Assembly (NCBI GenBank): GCA_963377175.1
Contig: CAUJNA010000455.1
Span: 161,572-225,571, forward strand
Direction of reading: 5' to 3'
Length of the DNA stretch: 64,000 bases
Source: Effrenium voratum
Taxonomy: Eukaryota > Sar > Dinophyceae > Suessiales > Symbiodiniaceae
Shown: positions 1-10,799 of the stretch, one piece after another
Position numbering within the stretch: the first letter of the stretch is position 1
Layout: the number at the start of each line of letters is the position of its first letter
Notes under the pieces: model-generated
Database searches by the model: none
Told to the model about the DNA's origin: nothing
Seen by the model: only the letters and a program-made list of their open reading frames with translations
Translations under genes and position numbers: made by a program

Positions 1-44
1 TGAAACAGCTGCTACACCCCAAACGATCTATAGGCAAGTTTGCA

Positions 45-1824
45 TCACTGGCCTTCCTCGATGAGGCGCAACGCGCGGCGGAACGAGGCAACCTCGTTTC
101 CCTGCCACGGGACACGCTTGTCCACGCGATCTCCCTTCCTAATGAACACGCGCCAAGACATGGTGCGATCGCTGCGGTGAACTTTCCCGCCTTTGTAAAA
201 AAAGGTGCCCTCCCCTTCTTTGGGAGGGGTGAGCTTTGCCACAAGCGGCTTGGCCGCCTTTTTCGGCGCGGTTTTGGCCACAGCCTTTTTGGGGGAAGCC
301 TTTTTGGGGGAAGCCTTTTTGGGGGAAGCCTTTTTGGGCAAAGCCTTTGCTTTCCCTTTCGCTTTGGCCTTGGCTTTAGCCTTGGCCTTCGCCTTGGCCT
401 TTGGCGCTTCAGACTCCGGAGCACCCTCCTTGCAAGCGGCCCTTTCCTCAAAGGCAGCCTTCATCGTGCGGAACTGGTGCTCCGCCGTGGTGTTCTCCGG
501 ATTTGCTGCAGGCGCACTCAAGTCGAACAAGTGGTGCTCCGCAGGGCTGCCCACAGTGCTCGGCAGAGACGCCGCTTGCAGCTCAGGGGTAGGCTGTCTG
601 CGGACTTGGTCTGTCAGGGCAGGCGCGGCCTGGGTCTGGCTCCCTGAATCCGGGATCTCCAGGCCCTGCACGGCCTTGTTCTGCCTCTGGTTCTTGAATA
701 CCTGCAAGTTGGATAGGTCATGTGGATCTGCAGGGCGCCCCTGCTGCATGAACATGGCCTGCATCATGCCCATGAACTGCTGCATTACAGGCATGGTCGC
801 CTCCACACTTGTGCTGTTGCCCCTGACCAGCTTGGATGTTTTGCGTGCTGCGATAGCGGAGGTGGCCATGCCAGTGTCACCGCCCATGTTGCTCGGCTTC
901 TCACCCTCTCCTTGTTTGGAAACAGTCTCCAAGAAGTGGGCGTTGATGAAAGGGGTGTCCACGCGTGCTGAGTGCACACATCATGGATGTGTGGGCACAA
1001 ATATAGTGTGTCTGCGCGCGCGTATGAATGCATATGTAGACACAGACTATCTATGTATGTGCTTGTACACTTTCCAGATAATGGGACTTGAGTTGTCCTG
1101 CACGTGGGTTTGTGCACAGCATAGACAAATGTGACAACACATTCCCTGTGGGTCAAACAAATGCCAGGTGACCATAAGCAGCGGAGCACAGCTCCTGAGG
1201 CAAGTCGTTTGGATCAGCAGGGTACTTCGCCAAGTGGAGGTCCATGGGAAGTCTCTGCATGTGCTTGATGCGGGCCTCGAGCTGGACCTTGAACTCTTGA
1301 AGCGCATGAAACTTGGCGTCAGCATTTGCGGCTGACAGCCCCTGCAGATCGCACGCGCCGGCTATGATGTGCTTCACCGTGCCTTCTGCAGGAAGGTGCA
1401 GCCCCAGCGCCACGCACCTATTGACAAGGCATTGTAGCTTCACGCTATCATGTGTTGTCTGATCTTGCAAGATGCCAATCTCAGCCTCCGTCAAGTAGTT
1501 GGCAAAGCCATGCAGGCATTGCAGCGGACGGCGTGCGGGCGTTTGCGCCGCAGAGCCTCCCGCCAGCGAGCCAGACAGCTTGTTACCCAACATCTGCTGC
1601 TGGATAGGGCTCCACGGGCCCTCCGCCACGGTGGAGGCAATGGCCGCAGCCTCCTCTGTGCTGATGCTGCCGCTCAGGGTATCCAAGCGCTTGCCAAACA
1701 ACATAGCCTGAGCCTCCAGCATGTTGGTGAAGCATTCAGCTGACAAGATGCGCTTCTGAGCGGCCAGGAAGCTGTGCATGTGCACCGTGTCTTTCACGAA
1801 CTCCCCACCGCGAGACATGGCCAT
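45..1824 (-). CDS. Two-exon hypothetical protein with Lys/Ala-rich linker and basic C-terminal domain
   Basis: Exon 1 is 1173-1824 and exon 2 is 45-967. The 205 bp intron (968-1172) has a GT donor after TATG and a CAG acceptor, and the phase (1) matches, giving 524 aa. The start is the first ATG (MAMSRGG) after a likely trans-splice acceptor, CACAG at about 1860, leaving a 35-nt 5' UTR. The N-terminal half is Ala/Leu-rich and helical. The middle of exon 2 is Met/Gln-rich, then an alternating Ala-Lys stretch is followed by four PKKAS repeats. The last 55 residues (FFYKGGKVHRSD to RVFIRKGDRVDKRV) form a compact basic domain that I recall from many dinoflagellate hypothetical proteins, so nucleic-acid binding is a guess. 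Last gene of the minus-strand series. Function unknown. Confidence 0.7.
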
Positions 1825-1863
1825 GCAAAAGAACCGAATACACAAAACACAGCCTGAACCTGT

Positions 1864-1920
1864 GCGAGCGAGCCGTATTAGCAGCCCAGCTCTGGCGAGC
1901 TCAGAGCCCAGCCAGACGGC
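1864..1920 (-). repeat. GCTGGGC/GCTCGCC motif pair upstream of a gene start
   Basis: Read on the minus strand this carries GCTGGGC, five bases, GCTCGCC, then a second GCTGGGC and GCTCGC, ending at the putative trans-splice acceptor of the gene at 45-1824. Same motif pair as the arrays at 2962 and 7603. Confidence 0.5.
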
Positions 1921-2148
1921 CCCTTTGTGGAAAGGTGGTCATATTTCCAAAATGGAACATGCAAATAGCAATTTGGGATTGGTTCACTGCAAGGTCTGAT
2001 TGGCTGTGCTGCTACATGTGGAGCATTCACCAACCGAGCTTATTGCACACCATAGGTATAGACAGCGTTCTTTTATCCCAATTGCGGTTCGCCATGTGTT
2101 TCAAGAATCCAGGCCGCCTATATAGGCAGCTGAGCAACTTGCTTCACC

Positions 2149-2706
2149 TCAGTTCATCCGGCGCCTCTTGACGGCAAACCCGTCAATCGTGTCGACCGGC
2201 ATGAAGAGATAGGCGCTGAACCCCACATCATTCATGTAGGACAGCTTCACTTGGCGCGAGTACATGTTCATGTCAGCAAGGAGCTCCCGGAGGTCCTGCA
2301 AAGCGGATGACTTTGTGGGAGCATTGTTGGCGAAGTAAATCTTGGAGCACAGGTGTTTCCCTGTCAGCGCCAATCGCCATTTGAGCGCCACGAAGCGGGA
2401 ATCCTCCGAACGGATGATGTCGCAAATCACCACGAGACCTCCCTCACCCACAGCTTTGATCAGCAGGTCATCCCAGCGGCCGGTGCAGCTGCTGTACTGC
2501 ATCACCTCCTTGTCCCCCACAGTGAGGGTCCTGACAAAAGCAAATGGTGTCGCGCTCATTTGCTTTCCGGTCATGTTGATATGCACCTTCTGCTGGTTCA
2601 GGACCTTGTTGGTGTGCCAGCCGCCCACAGGCTCCCACTTGTCCGCGTGCGGCAGCGAATCACCATTCCAGTCATGAGGTACGGACGCACGCTCGAAGCG
2701 AGGCAT
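2149..2706 (-). CDS. Hypothetical protein, 185 aa, single exon
   Basis: Open from ATG (MPRFERASV) to TGA. The composition is balanced and protein-like, with Trp-rich N-terminal text (DWNG, KWEPVGGWH), a central region resembling a small alpha/beta domain, and a basic tail (KRRRMN). AG acceptor candidates lie within 30-60 bases upstream, directly after a motif pair at 2761-2818. Its stop lies 325 bases from the start of the next gene (1824), in the same direction. I do not recognise the family. The clean frame and codon use, compared with neighbouring sequence, support real coding. Confidence 0.6.
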   Translation of the reverse strand: MPRFERASVPHDWNGDSLPHADKWEPVGGWHTNKVLNQQKVHINMTGKQMSATPFAFVRTLTVGDKEVMQYSSCTGRWDDLLIKAVGEGGLVVICDIIRSEDSRFVALKWRLALTGKHLCSKIYFANNAPTKSSALQDLRELLADMNMYSRQVKLSYMNDVGFSAYLFMPVDTIDGFAVKRRRMN

Positions 2707-2760
2707 GCTTTCGCGACACTTCAAGCCAACACAACTGCATGCCACGCAGCAACTCTTTGA

Positions 2761-2818
2761 ACCAGGCGAGGCACGCGCCCCAGCCCGAGCGAGCAATGTG
2801 TTTGCCCAGCAAAATGGT
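2761..2818 (-). repeat. GCTGGGC/GCTCGCC motif pair, 5' of the gene at 2149-2706
   Basis: On the minus strand: GCTGGGC, seven bases, TTGCTCGC, then GGCTGGG and CCTCGCC. It sits immediately upstream of the gene's presumed acceptor. Confidence 0.45.
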
Positions 2819-2961
2819 TGGAGGAGGCAGCCTGAAAGAACACATAATTTTGGGAACATCGCCATCCATACAACAGCTGGACAAATTGGACAAAGAGCGG
2901 GGCTGGCATGAGAATAGCAATCAGCAATGGCGGTGGGACTGGGCAGGCAATTGGTGCTGCT

Positions 2962-3150
2962 GGCTGGGCAAAATGCTCGCCGCATATGTGCTTGCATGGC
3001 TGGGCCACGGTGCTCGCCACATGTGTGCCAATGGCTGGGCATGATGCTTGCCGAAGGTAACACTGGCTGGGCACGATGCTCGCCGAGGGTACATCACTGG
3101 CTGGGCATGATGCTCGCTGCATGTACTTTATACTGGCTGGGGCTGGGCGC
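2962..3150 (+). repeat. Tandem minisatellite, 32-36 bp unit, five to six copies
   Basis: GGCTGGGC starts at 2962, 2998, 3033, 3065, 3099 and 3135. In most units it is followed 4-5 bases later by TGCTCGCC or a one-base variant. The rest of each unit is poorly conserved, so only the two 7-8 base words are constrained. Orientation is opposite to the flanking single pairs. Confidence 0.75.
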
Positions 3151-3783
3151 GCATCGCAGCAATGCAGAACACTTGACAGAGCTTGAACATGATATATACC
3201 GCCAATCACAGGGTCAGCTCAATAAGGAAAATGATGCGACGGGTGATCAAAACATTTGACGGCACTTTGACACCAAATGCCACGATCGAGGAATGGATTC
3301 AATGTCTTAGGGACACAAACCAAGTTTCTCAAACACATTAGCAGGTGCGGAAGGGGTACAATGTCAAACACTGCCCCAAACAACACAACACATGACGGTT
3401 GCATGATTGGTACATGCGCTGACTAACCTCCAGCCTCATGACAGACCTCACACACGTGCTCATTGGCTCTTTCATGCTTAACTGAGTTGGGCCTATCAAA
3501 AGGCATTACTATACATATCATGTAGTTGATGGTGGTCCCTCATTAGCATCAGCTGACCTATACCCCACATGCACGACTCGAAGTCCATCAGGGCAAACAT
3601 GAAACCTCATGCCTCAGCCTAACGCCTTCCACCTGCCACATGGTTCACCTCGCCGTCACACAAATGCCAGTGCTGGCCACTCGAGCAAACAGTTTTTTTC
3701 GCACCTTGCGGGCGAGATATCCTGCCGCGCCAAGCCCAGCTCCCACAGAAGGGATGAGACCAAATGTTTGGGAAAACACATTT
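3151..3783. other. Non-coding stretch between genes
   Basis: No open frame with protein-like composition and no repeat recognised. It lies between the minisatellite and an inverted-repeat element. Confidence 0.5.
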
Positions 3784-3934
3784 GTATAAATCTATAAAAA
3801 ACAAACTGTGCACGCACCGTTTTTTTATCAATCTAGAATGGTCCGTGTACAAGCAAGCCATTACGTGAACAAACTGTTATAGATTGGTAAAAAAAACGTA
3901 TCTCCCAGACCAGTTTTTTTATAGATTGATAAAC
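3784..3934. mobile_element. Short nested inverted-repeat element (MITE-like)
   Basis: The outer arms (ATAAATCTATAAAAAAC at the left, the complement of TTTTTATAGATTGATAAAC at the right) pair. An inner pair (GTTTTTTTATCAATCTAG with TATAGATTGGTAAAAAAAAC) also pairs, so about 150 bases can fold into a double hairpin. No coding capacity. Confidence 0.5.
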
Positions 3935-4318
3935 TTCTGTGTTTCCCCATTTCCAGCGTACGTTCACTCACTCCGATTTCCGTGGTCACTCCTGGCTGCA
4001 ACCATGTCAAACAGGTCGTTGCCATGGGTCATTGCTGTTGTTTGGAGCATGGTACCGTACCGATCACTGTTTCCGGGGGTTGAAATGGCTGTCAGCCAGG
4101 CGCCCGGTGCACACCTATGCATAAAACCGCTCGCAGCAAAACCAAAAGCGAAAACTAGCGACCACACATGGTGGCTGTACACCTGCACGGATGGAGCGCC
4201 TGTAGTGCCATTCAGCAAACCATGCAAACCATGCAGTGAGTCCAACCACTAGCCCAGTCATTCTATGACATCCCAGCGCACTTGGCATCATCCGCGCCCC
4301 AAAATGCCTCTTTGAGGC

Positions 4319-4457
4319 TCACTGCGCAGGCCTCGGCGCAGCCATGGCCGTGACAGCCCCAGCCAACGCCATCACCGCATCGAGAGCCTTGTCGACTCGG
4401 TTCTCCTGCGCGATCTGGCTGCCTCCGCGTGTCCGTCCTCTGGTGCGGCCCTGTTGG
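4319..4457 (-). CDS. Possible 3'-terminal exon, Arg-rich, about 46 aa
   Basis: On the minus strand a good acceptor (CACGCCCAG) is followed by an open frame (IQQGRTRGRTRGG, then an Ala-rich helix ending APRPAQ and TGA). It could be the last exon of the Gly-rich gene at 4936-5664, using a GC donor near the GRV codons there, which would give a compatible phase. This is an inference from splice signals alone. It could equally be an orphan exon or chance. Confidence 0.3.
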
Positions 4458-4935
4458 ATCCTGGGCGTGTGCGCAGGCCATGCAGATACAGCACGGACAC
4501 CAGACGCACATCCAGATGCCACGCAAATACTCAACACAACACAACAATGTATGAGTCAAGACGTCATCTACAATTGATGCACCAGATCATCATGGGTAAC
4601 AACCAAACACATATGATCCTGGTCACGTTGCCCCGGCACAAACACGGCTGAACACACTAGCATGAGAGCCGCCAATCACAGCATCCGTGAATGACAGCAT
4701 CCAGTTAGACCTCACCACACCGAACAACTAAGTGAACATGCGTTCGACACTCAAAGCACATGCATAGACACACACATAAATGACAAATTACTTGTGAGGC
4801 AAAATGGCTTTAGGTATCATTGCAAGCAACACTACTGAAGAGAGCACATGCAAGTGTGTACTACTAATTATACACGTATGATGATGTTTAAGTACAGCAC
4901 CAACGCAAACAGACCACTGAACAAAAAACAACACC

Positions 4936-5664
4936 TTACAATTGAGTAATGTCGAGTGTCGGCTGCACTCGCCCCCAGGAGTCCATGTAGCCAGACCCAT
5001 CCGGGAGATAATAGCCGTGCCCCTTCCTCTGTTCGCCTTTGCCCTTCTTGCCGAAGGACTTGCCGCGGCCGAAGGACTTGCCGCCACTGCCACCGCCGCG
5101 CCCGCCATAGGACTTGCCCTTGTTGATCGTGGTGGATTTGCCTGTGGACGTGCCCTTGCCGCTGCTGCCATGGCCTGTCTCCTCCCACCAGCCACTCCTG
5201 CTCTGATTCCAGCCTCCGCCGCCTCCTCCGCTGGACCAGTTGCTTCCGCGCCAGTCGTCGTGACGCCATGCGCGGTGCCTCTGGTCCCACGCCCACTTGT
5301 TCGCAGGGTCCTCTGTCTCCGGCAGATCGGCAGCCTTCTCCATGGTGTCCGGGCCACTGTCCTTTGTCTCCTCGTTCTCCACCTCTTCCTCCTGCTCATC
5401 CTTCACCGCCCACCAGCTATAGTGGTCCTCGCCGTCGTCCGGCTCGGTCTTCACTGCCCAGCTGTCCCACTCGTCCCAGCCCGCTTGGTCTGCATGGCCA
5501 GCACTGGGCTTTGCGCCCTCTTCATGGCCGTCACCTTCATCTCCACCTCCATCTCCAACATCCATCCTAGCTCGCTTCGGTGTTGGAGACCGATCCACCG
5601 TGTAGGGGTCCACCGTGACCTTGGTCTCATCCTCCTCAGTGTCCAGATCCTCGCGGTGCTCCAT
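4936..5664 (-). CDS. Acidic N-terminus/RGG-like Gly-rich C-terminus protein, 242 aa
   Basis: ATG (MEHREDLDTEEDET) to TAA. Residues 1-100 are strongly acidic with EEVENEE runs and a possible nuclear signal (PKRARMD). Residues 130-165 are Trp/Arg/Asp-rich. Residues 150-220 are Gly/Ser/Lys-rich with GRGGG, GGKSFG and GRGKSFG, like RGG/FG-type RNA-binding disordered tails. A TGTGTAG acceptor lies 30-40 bases upstream of the ATG, with a palindrome CCTATATAGG between them. The role is probably RNA-associated, but this rests on composition only. The 3' end may instead splice to an exon near 4457. Confidence 0.6.
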   Translation of the reverse strand: MEHREDLDTEEDETKVTVDPYTVDRSPTPKRARMDVGDGGGDEGDGHEEGAKPSAGHADQAGWDEWDSWAVKTEPDDGEDHYSWWAVKDEQEEEVENEETKDSGPDTMEKAADLPETEDPANKWAWDQRHRAWRHDDWRGSNWSSGGGGGGWNQSRSGWWEETGHGSSGKGTSTGKSTTINKGKSYGGRGGGSGGKSFGRGKSFGKKGKGEQRKGHGYYLPDGSGYMDSWGRVQPTLDITQL

Positions 5665-5699
5665 GGCAGGCGTGTGCTCCTATATAGGTGCACGGCTAC

Positions 5700-6435
5700 A
5701 CAGACAAACCAGAACTTGTGATAAGATGTTTCACCTTGAAGCTTGCTATAGTATACTATTATACTCAGTGCTAGTTGCGCCAGCCTGTATGAAGCTGTAT
5801 GTGTAATTTATTTGTGCATGTCCCTATACAACTATACATATATGTGTGTAGATATATGTGCACTTCTATATGCATTGCCGCACGGCGCGGCATGGAGCCA
5901 CGCATTGCCTGCAGAGCACACTCTCAAGTTGCACACGAGGCCCCACGACCGACGCATCCTGAACCCTTAAGCACCTGCATGCAATTGCGTGTCATGAACA
6001 AGTCACTACATTGATCTCGAGAGGCGCTGCCCTATCCCTGGAGTGGATGCTCAGGGAGCCGAAATGAACATGTTACAACACACGGGGTCCGTTGGTAGTT
6101 CCTCAATTGCCAGTTGACTGGAATCGCGACCAACACTTGACACAATGGTGTCCTATATAGGTTTCCTCAACAAACAAACACGCACGGACGCACGCACACA
6201 CACACACACAACTGAGACATCACGGTCACAACAGCTTAGTTTAAGCGTAAGTGTAGCCATCACGCAGCCAGCATCGATCGCACTTGAAGCCAATTCGGAA
6301 GCCATGTGGTAACAATAACCCCACCTACAGCCGTGAGTGTGCAGCGTGTCTTCTCGTTTCGGTCACATTGATTCATAGGCCGTCTCGCAAGATGTAGAAG
6401 CGTGTAATCTAAAACAATGCAGTTGATGATGCGCC
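5700..6435. other. Intergenic stretch with a short CA microsatellite
   Basis: AT-richer than its surroundings. Contains CCTATATAGG again near 6153 and an ACGCACGGACGC/(CA)n tract at 6181-6213. No coding region supported. Confidence 0.5.
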
Positions 6436-6439
6436 ACCC

Positions 6440-7371
6440 TCACTGACAAACTATTGTGGAATCCTCTGCAAAAACAACCCGTGAAGTGAGGAAGCCAGGA
6501 GCAATCTCAAAGCGGGTTTCAACTTGACCAGGCATGCTTTTCCACGTCTCACTGACTGCTACATTGTTCTGCGCCCCCCACTGCAAATTATGTGATGTAC
6601 TGAGCTGTGGGTTTGCGCAATGAAGAGCACTGCGCACACAGCCTTGCACTTGCAAGTGTGCCCCCGCGTGCGAAAAGTTCTATATGAAGGCTTCCTTGCA
6701 ACCACGGCATCCCAGACAGTGGCCACACATACCAAGCAAACACAGCAAACAAAACAATCAGCCCAAACAGCGTATCCACACATGATTCAAATTGAATGTC
6801 ATGGCTCTTGCACACACCTATCACAATGCTTTCCTCACACAGGGCCCTAGGATTGCGTGCCTCCTCAGGCAAAGGCTCTGCTCTGCTAGGCTTGCGCTTC
6901 TTAGCGTTGCGCTCGTGCTCAGGAATGCCCTGCATGATTCCGGCCTTGAGGTGCACCATGATGTCTTCGCTCATTTCAAGCCAAAGGTGAGGCGACTTAA
7001 CGGACCATAAGCATTGGACCTCCCTCTCCGGATGCCAGGCATCCTGATCGACACCACTGCAGGTGCGACTGCCGAGTCAGATTGCCTGACTGTGCGCCTG
7101 CGGCTTGGCTGAGGCGGCTCTTCGCCTTCTTCTCGGCTGTTCTTGTTCCTCTCCGTGACCAGGTGCTCCATGTAGTCGCCGCTCAGGCAGTGCCCTTTGC
7201 CCTTGCGTAGGTCCAAGGCCGCCCCGTGACGTACCTTGTCAAGTCTCGGGACCAACGATGCAGTTTGATGAAGTCGGTCCCCTGGACGGTCAGAACTTCC
7301 GGCTTCCACTGGTGCTTCCCAAGGGTCTCCGATGTGATGACACAGACCTTACTGATCTTCGTGTCAGCCAT
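6440..7371 (-). CDS. Multi-exon hypothetical protein, basic, with a frame problem
   Basis: Starts MADTKISKV at 7371, directly after a GCTGGGC/GCTCGC pair. The first block (LGKHQWKPEVLTVQG, then FIKLHRWSRDLTRYV) is followed, in another frame from about 7215, by GAALDLRKGKGHCLSG and a long Arg/Glu-rich region to about 6971. A further block starts MSEDIMVHLKAG and ends at a candidate donor near 6850. A last exon after TTTGCAG (about 6584) reads WGAQNNVAV to TIVCQ and a TGA at 6440. The early part resembles, from memory, a small dinoflagellate-expanded domain. The shift near 7215 has no room for a normal intron, so this may be a pseudogene or carry a sequence error. Confidence 0.45.
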
Positions 7372-7374
7372 GCT

Positions 7375-7440
7375 TCAGCAAGCGAGCAAGATTGCCCAGC
7401 TTGTGGCGAGAAAGTCCCAGCCACCTGCACCACCTTTGAG
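7375..7440 (-). repeat. Two GCTGGG/CTCGCC motif pairs 5' of a gene start
   Basis: On the minus strand GGCTGGGACTTTCTCGCC is followed by GCTGGGCAATCTTGCTCGC, ending a few bases before the ATG at 7371. Confidence 0.5.
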
Positions 7441-7602
7441 CCTGCTCGAGGAATGTCAGGCAAACACATTGTTCTCAAGCGCCAACCCAATGAGTTGTTT
7501 CATTGGTTTCATGTCAAGAATCATGAACTCTGTACTGACGTGCTTGGAAATGTGGTCTGGTGCTTTGAAAGGGGCTGGAAACACTGCAGGGCAATGGCTC
7601 GC

Positions 7603-7790
7603 TAATTGTCAACTGGAGCTGGGCTCTGTGGCTGGGCAGTTTGCTCGCCGTATGCAACTGAAGCTGGGCTTAGCTCGCTTCTGCGGCTGGGCAGTTTGCT
7701 CGCCATATGCAACTGAAGCTGGGCTTAGCTCGCTTCTGCGGCTGGGCAGGTTGCTCGCCATGCGCAACTGAAGCTGGACTTAGCTTGCTT
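7603..7790 (+). repeat. Minisatellite, 55 bp unit made of two half-units
   Basis: GGCTGGGC at 7630, 7685 and 7740 alternates with AGCTGGGC at 7662 and 7717 (diverged copy at 7772). Each is followed by a GCTCGC word. Spacing alternates 32 and 23, so the 55 bp unit is a duplicated version of the roughly 32 bp unit seen at 2962. The last units are diverged. Confidence 0.75.
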
Positions 7791-8212
7791 AAGATTGTGA
7801 AGCCACAGTTTGAGCACCCCTCACCAAACCCGCTCAGCCCTCCAAGAGAAGTCTGCATGCAAGAAAGACACAAGGCAGAAGATTTTGTGCATGATACTGA
7901 ATACTGTGCAGCTGGGCTCATATGCTCGCTGAAACAATGCCGTGGGGCTATCCAACCGAGCCACAGGCAACTCCGTATGTTTGGGTCCCTGCGTGATGCG
8001 TTGCAGCAGTCTCCGTTTTACACGTAGCCGGACCGGTCAAGACAATCTGCGCAAAGGCTTGTGCACGCCGACAGCTCGCCCAACTCGTAATTCACAGAAG
8101 CACTGAAGCAAACATGCATGGCAAGTCAAAGCTAACTTTAACAGCAATGATTGCAAACCCTGTTGGACTGCTGAGATTCGGCACAAACTGTCTATATATG
8201 AAGTCGCTTCTT

Positions 8213-10734
8213 CTAGTCAGCCGATTTCACACGGCGACGCTTTGCTGGCGCAGCCGAAACTATGTCCTCCAAATCAGGAACCTTAGTTTCCTTGACACGA
8301 AACACCTTAAGCTGCTCACCAGCTTTGATCGGGCGCGTGTTCTTCATCACGGGCACCTTGATGGTGACCTGGTGGATCAGCTTGTCGGATTCGTTGTGGG
8401 AGCCCAGGTCCGGAGTCACCTCCATGTTGGCCTCGTCTGGTTGCTCAGTTGTCTGGACCAGCCAGAAGGGCGCGATCATCCCTCTGGGTGAGGCTTTGGC
8501 GCCGCAAAGCACGGCACCAACCAAAACGAAAGGCCGCCTTCTGGGCCAGCCATGAGCTCTCCCAGAAGCTGTGCGCCCGACTTCTGCAACTGGGTGCTGA
8601 TGCGGGTGGTCATGGGCACCAGGACCAGCTTGTTGGTTGCAAAGTTCTTGGTCACAACCACTTTTTTGAACGGTTTAGCCTGGATGGTCAAGTGCTGCAA
8701 GGTGTCCAAGTGCTTGAGCTCTTCCTGCAGCAACGCAGCAGTGATCTTGCCCTTGAGATACAGCACTCCAAACTCCACATGGCTGCCAATCCGGTGCTGC
8801 CAGTGCTCCTGCAAGTTCCAGTTGGCCAAAACTGATTCAAACCCCTCCAACAAATGGAGTAAAAAAGGCGAATTGGAAACATGCGCAACTGCCCTTTATA
8901 AGGGCCCCAGGCTCCTGCACCTTCTCCACCTCCTTCTTCGCAGCACAGTGGGTCCATTCCTTCTTGGAGAAGGATTTGGCCAAGACTTTAGCCGTCCCCG
9001 AAATGAGACCGGATTCGATGCGCAAAATCACATGCGACTGCGTGAATCCGGAAATGGTCGCCGCGACTTTATCCGCGCGCCGCATGACAGCGTCCCCGGC
9101 ATTGAACCCTAGCTCGTTGACAATGGCCTCGCATTCGGCAAGCTCTCCGTGCCGGTCGTACGTCAGCATCCTGATGGCCCGAGAGGTGAGCAAGTCGCGA
9201 GCTTTCCTAAAAGCCCAGCGCTGGCGAGCTGTTTGGCCCAGCCGCACACATCTGTGCTGTTAACGAAAATGCGGACGGATCCCAAAACAATACATAGTTA
9301 GGTCGTCTTGGAAAAGCGTGTTTTTCAGCAAAGGATCACTGAAGGGGCAGCTGAATCGGGGCGAGACGGCCCTGCCACAGCAGGCTTCTCCACGGTGAAG
9401 GCACTCCACTTCTCAGTCAGCAAGGGGCCGCCTCTCTCCTGCACTTTCACGATGAAGGCCTGGGCGGCGTGCTCCATGCTGGGCAGGCGCCCTTTCCTGT
9501 CCAGCAACTGTGTGACGATCTGATGCTCAAAGCGAAGCACCTCCTGATGCAAGTCGGAGGCCAGGGTGATGCGACCGAGCTCCCGAACGTCTTGCATCAG
9601 CTGTTCTGCTGCAGCTGCATCGTTCGATCTCAGCAGTCTCCTAAGGTCACTGACTGACAACGGCTTCTCCTCAATGTAAGACACACGCAGGGCAGCGTGG
9701 CGAAGGCGAAGCAAATGCTCCCCACCTTTGCCAGGCAAACTCACGGCGAACCGCCAGCCCTTTTGACAAACTGCTCGCTCTCACGAATCCACTGGCCATC
9801 AGCCCCTCCTCCATACCTGAGGATGAAGGTATACATGAATGGCGCAGCATTGCTGCAAGAGGGCTTGGTGCGCAGCCTTGCTCCGGATCTCCTTGAATTG
9901 GACTTGCGTGTCTGGCTTGGACTTGGCCTCCTGCTGCCAGGCTCCCAAAAGGCGGAGGCATATCTGCAGTTCGCCCTCTTGGCGCTGCAGTTGCGCTCCG
10001 GTGTTCATGGCCTGTTGCAACAAGCCGCATAAGGCGGGGTAGCGCGTGATGACAGTGGAGCTGATTATGGACCATGTCAAGCCGTTCTCGGCGGCGTCAG
10101 CGTATGCAGCGTCCTTGTCCCTGAGCTGGTGAAGGGAAAGCTTGCCCTTTACGAGAAGATCTGGGTTGCCGTCGTGCAGGCAGGAGGCAGCAAACAACCT
10201 CAGCGCACAGTTGGTGTGCGAGGCACTCAAAGATCCGTACCGAATGGTTTCTTTGATGATGGGCGCCAGCTTCATCGTGTCATCGACGTGGGCATCAAGC
10301 TCTTGGTTGAACTTCACCACCGAGAAAATCTCCTCGTCATAGAGCTCCACGCACAAAGCCCGGATCTGGGCCCAGTCCCAGCCGCACTCCGAGATGTCAG
10401 AAGCCAGCTCGTGGACGCAACTTGGGCTCACCCCGGAGCCGTCCCGGTTTGCCGGGTGGACCGCGACCCACTCTGGCTTCAGCCGAGCACGCCAGCTGAG
10501 ATGTGCATTCCTGAGCTGGCATCAGTTGCCTTAAGGAATGTCCTCATTAAAAAGCAACATCCAGGCTTTGACCCTTCCTTTTAAGATTCCATACAGGAAG
10601 CAAACACATTTGCTATACCGCAGGCCAAATGTCTCCAAATCAACCATCAATGCCGCCATGGACTGCACTATGGACCCACTTTCGGCCTTGGCGATGTGGG
10701 CTTCAATCTTTGCACACAGCTCGGGTGTGATCAT
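8213..10734 (-). CDS. Large multi-domain dinoflagellate-type hypothetical protein, frame-broken
   Basis: Exon 1 (10619-10734) reads MITPELCAKIEAH to GLR. The intron 10496-10618 is GT-AG and phase 2 fits exon 2 at 10495, giving LKPEWVAVHPANRDG. Then follow a helical block (to about 9876), a block with FILRYGGG and ESEQFVKRAGG, a block EHLLRLRHAALRV (9325-9720), a block ELGFNAGDAVMR (about 9172-8900), a block LQEHWQHRIGSHVEFG (8853-8550), and a C-terminal part MIAPFWLVQTTEQPDEANM to a basic tail KRRRVK and TAG. The domain order matches a large hypothetical family I remember from dinoflagellates; its function is unknown. Single-base frame changes near 9873, 9745, 9722, 8545 and 8530 interrupt it. 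The joins between blocks are inferred. Confidence 0.5.
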
Positions 10735-10799
10735 TTCGCTGCGCACCGCTCCTATATCTACCAAAATCAAAGCTTGTCCCAAATAGCTGCAGTGCCTTC

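Noticed and set aside
205..1134. 309-codon plus-strand frame at the start of the window
   Set aside because: Antisense shadow of the Lys/Ala-rich gene at 45-1824, which has splice signals, an acceptor and a sensible protein.
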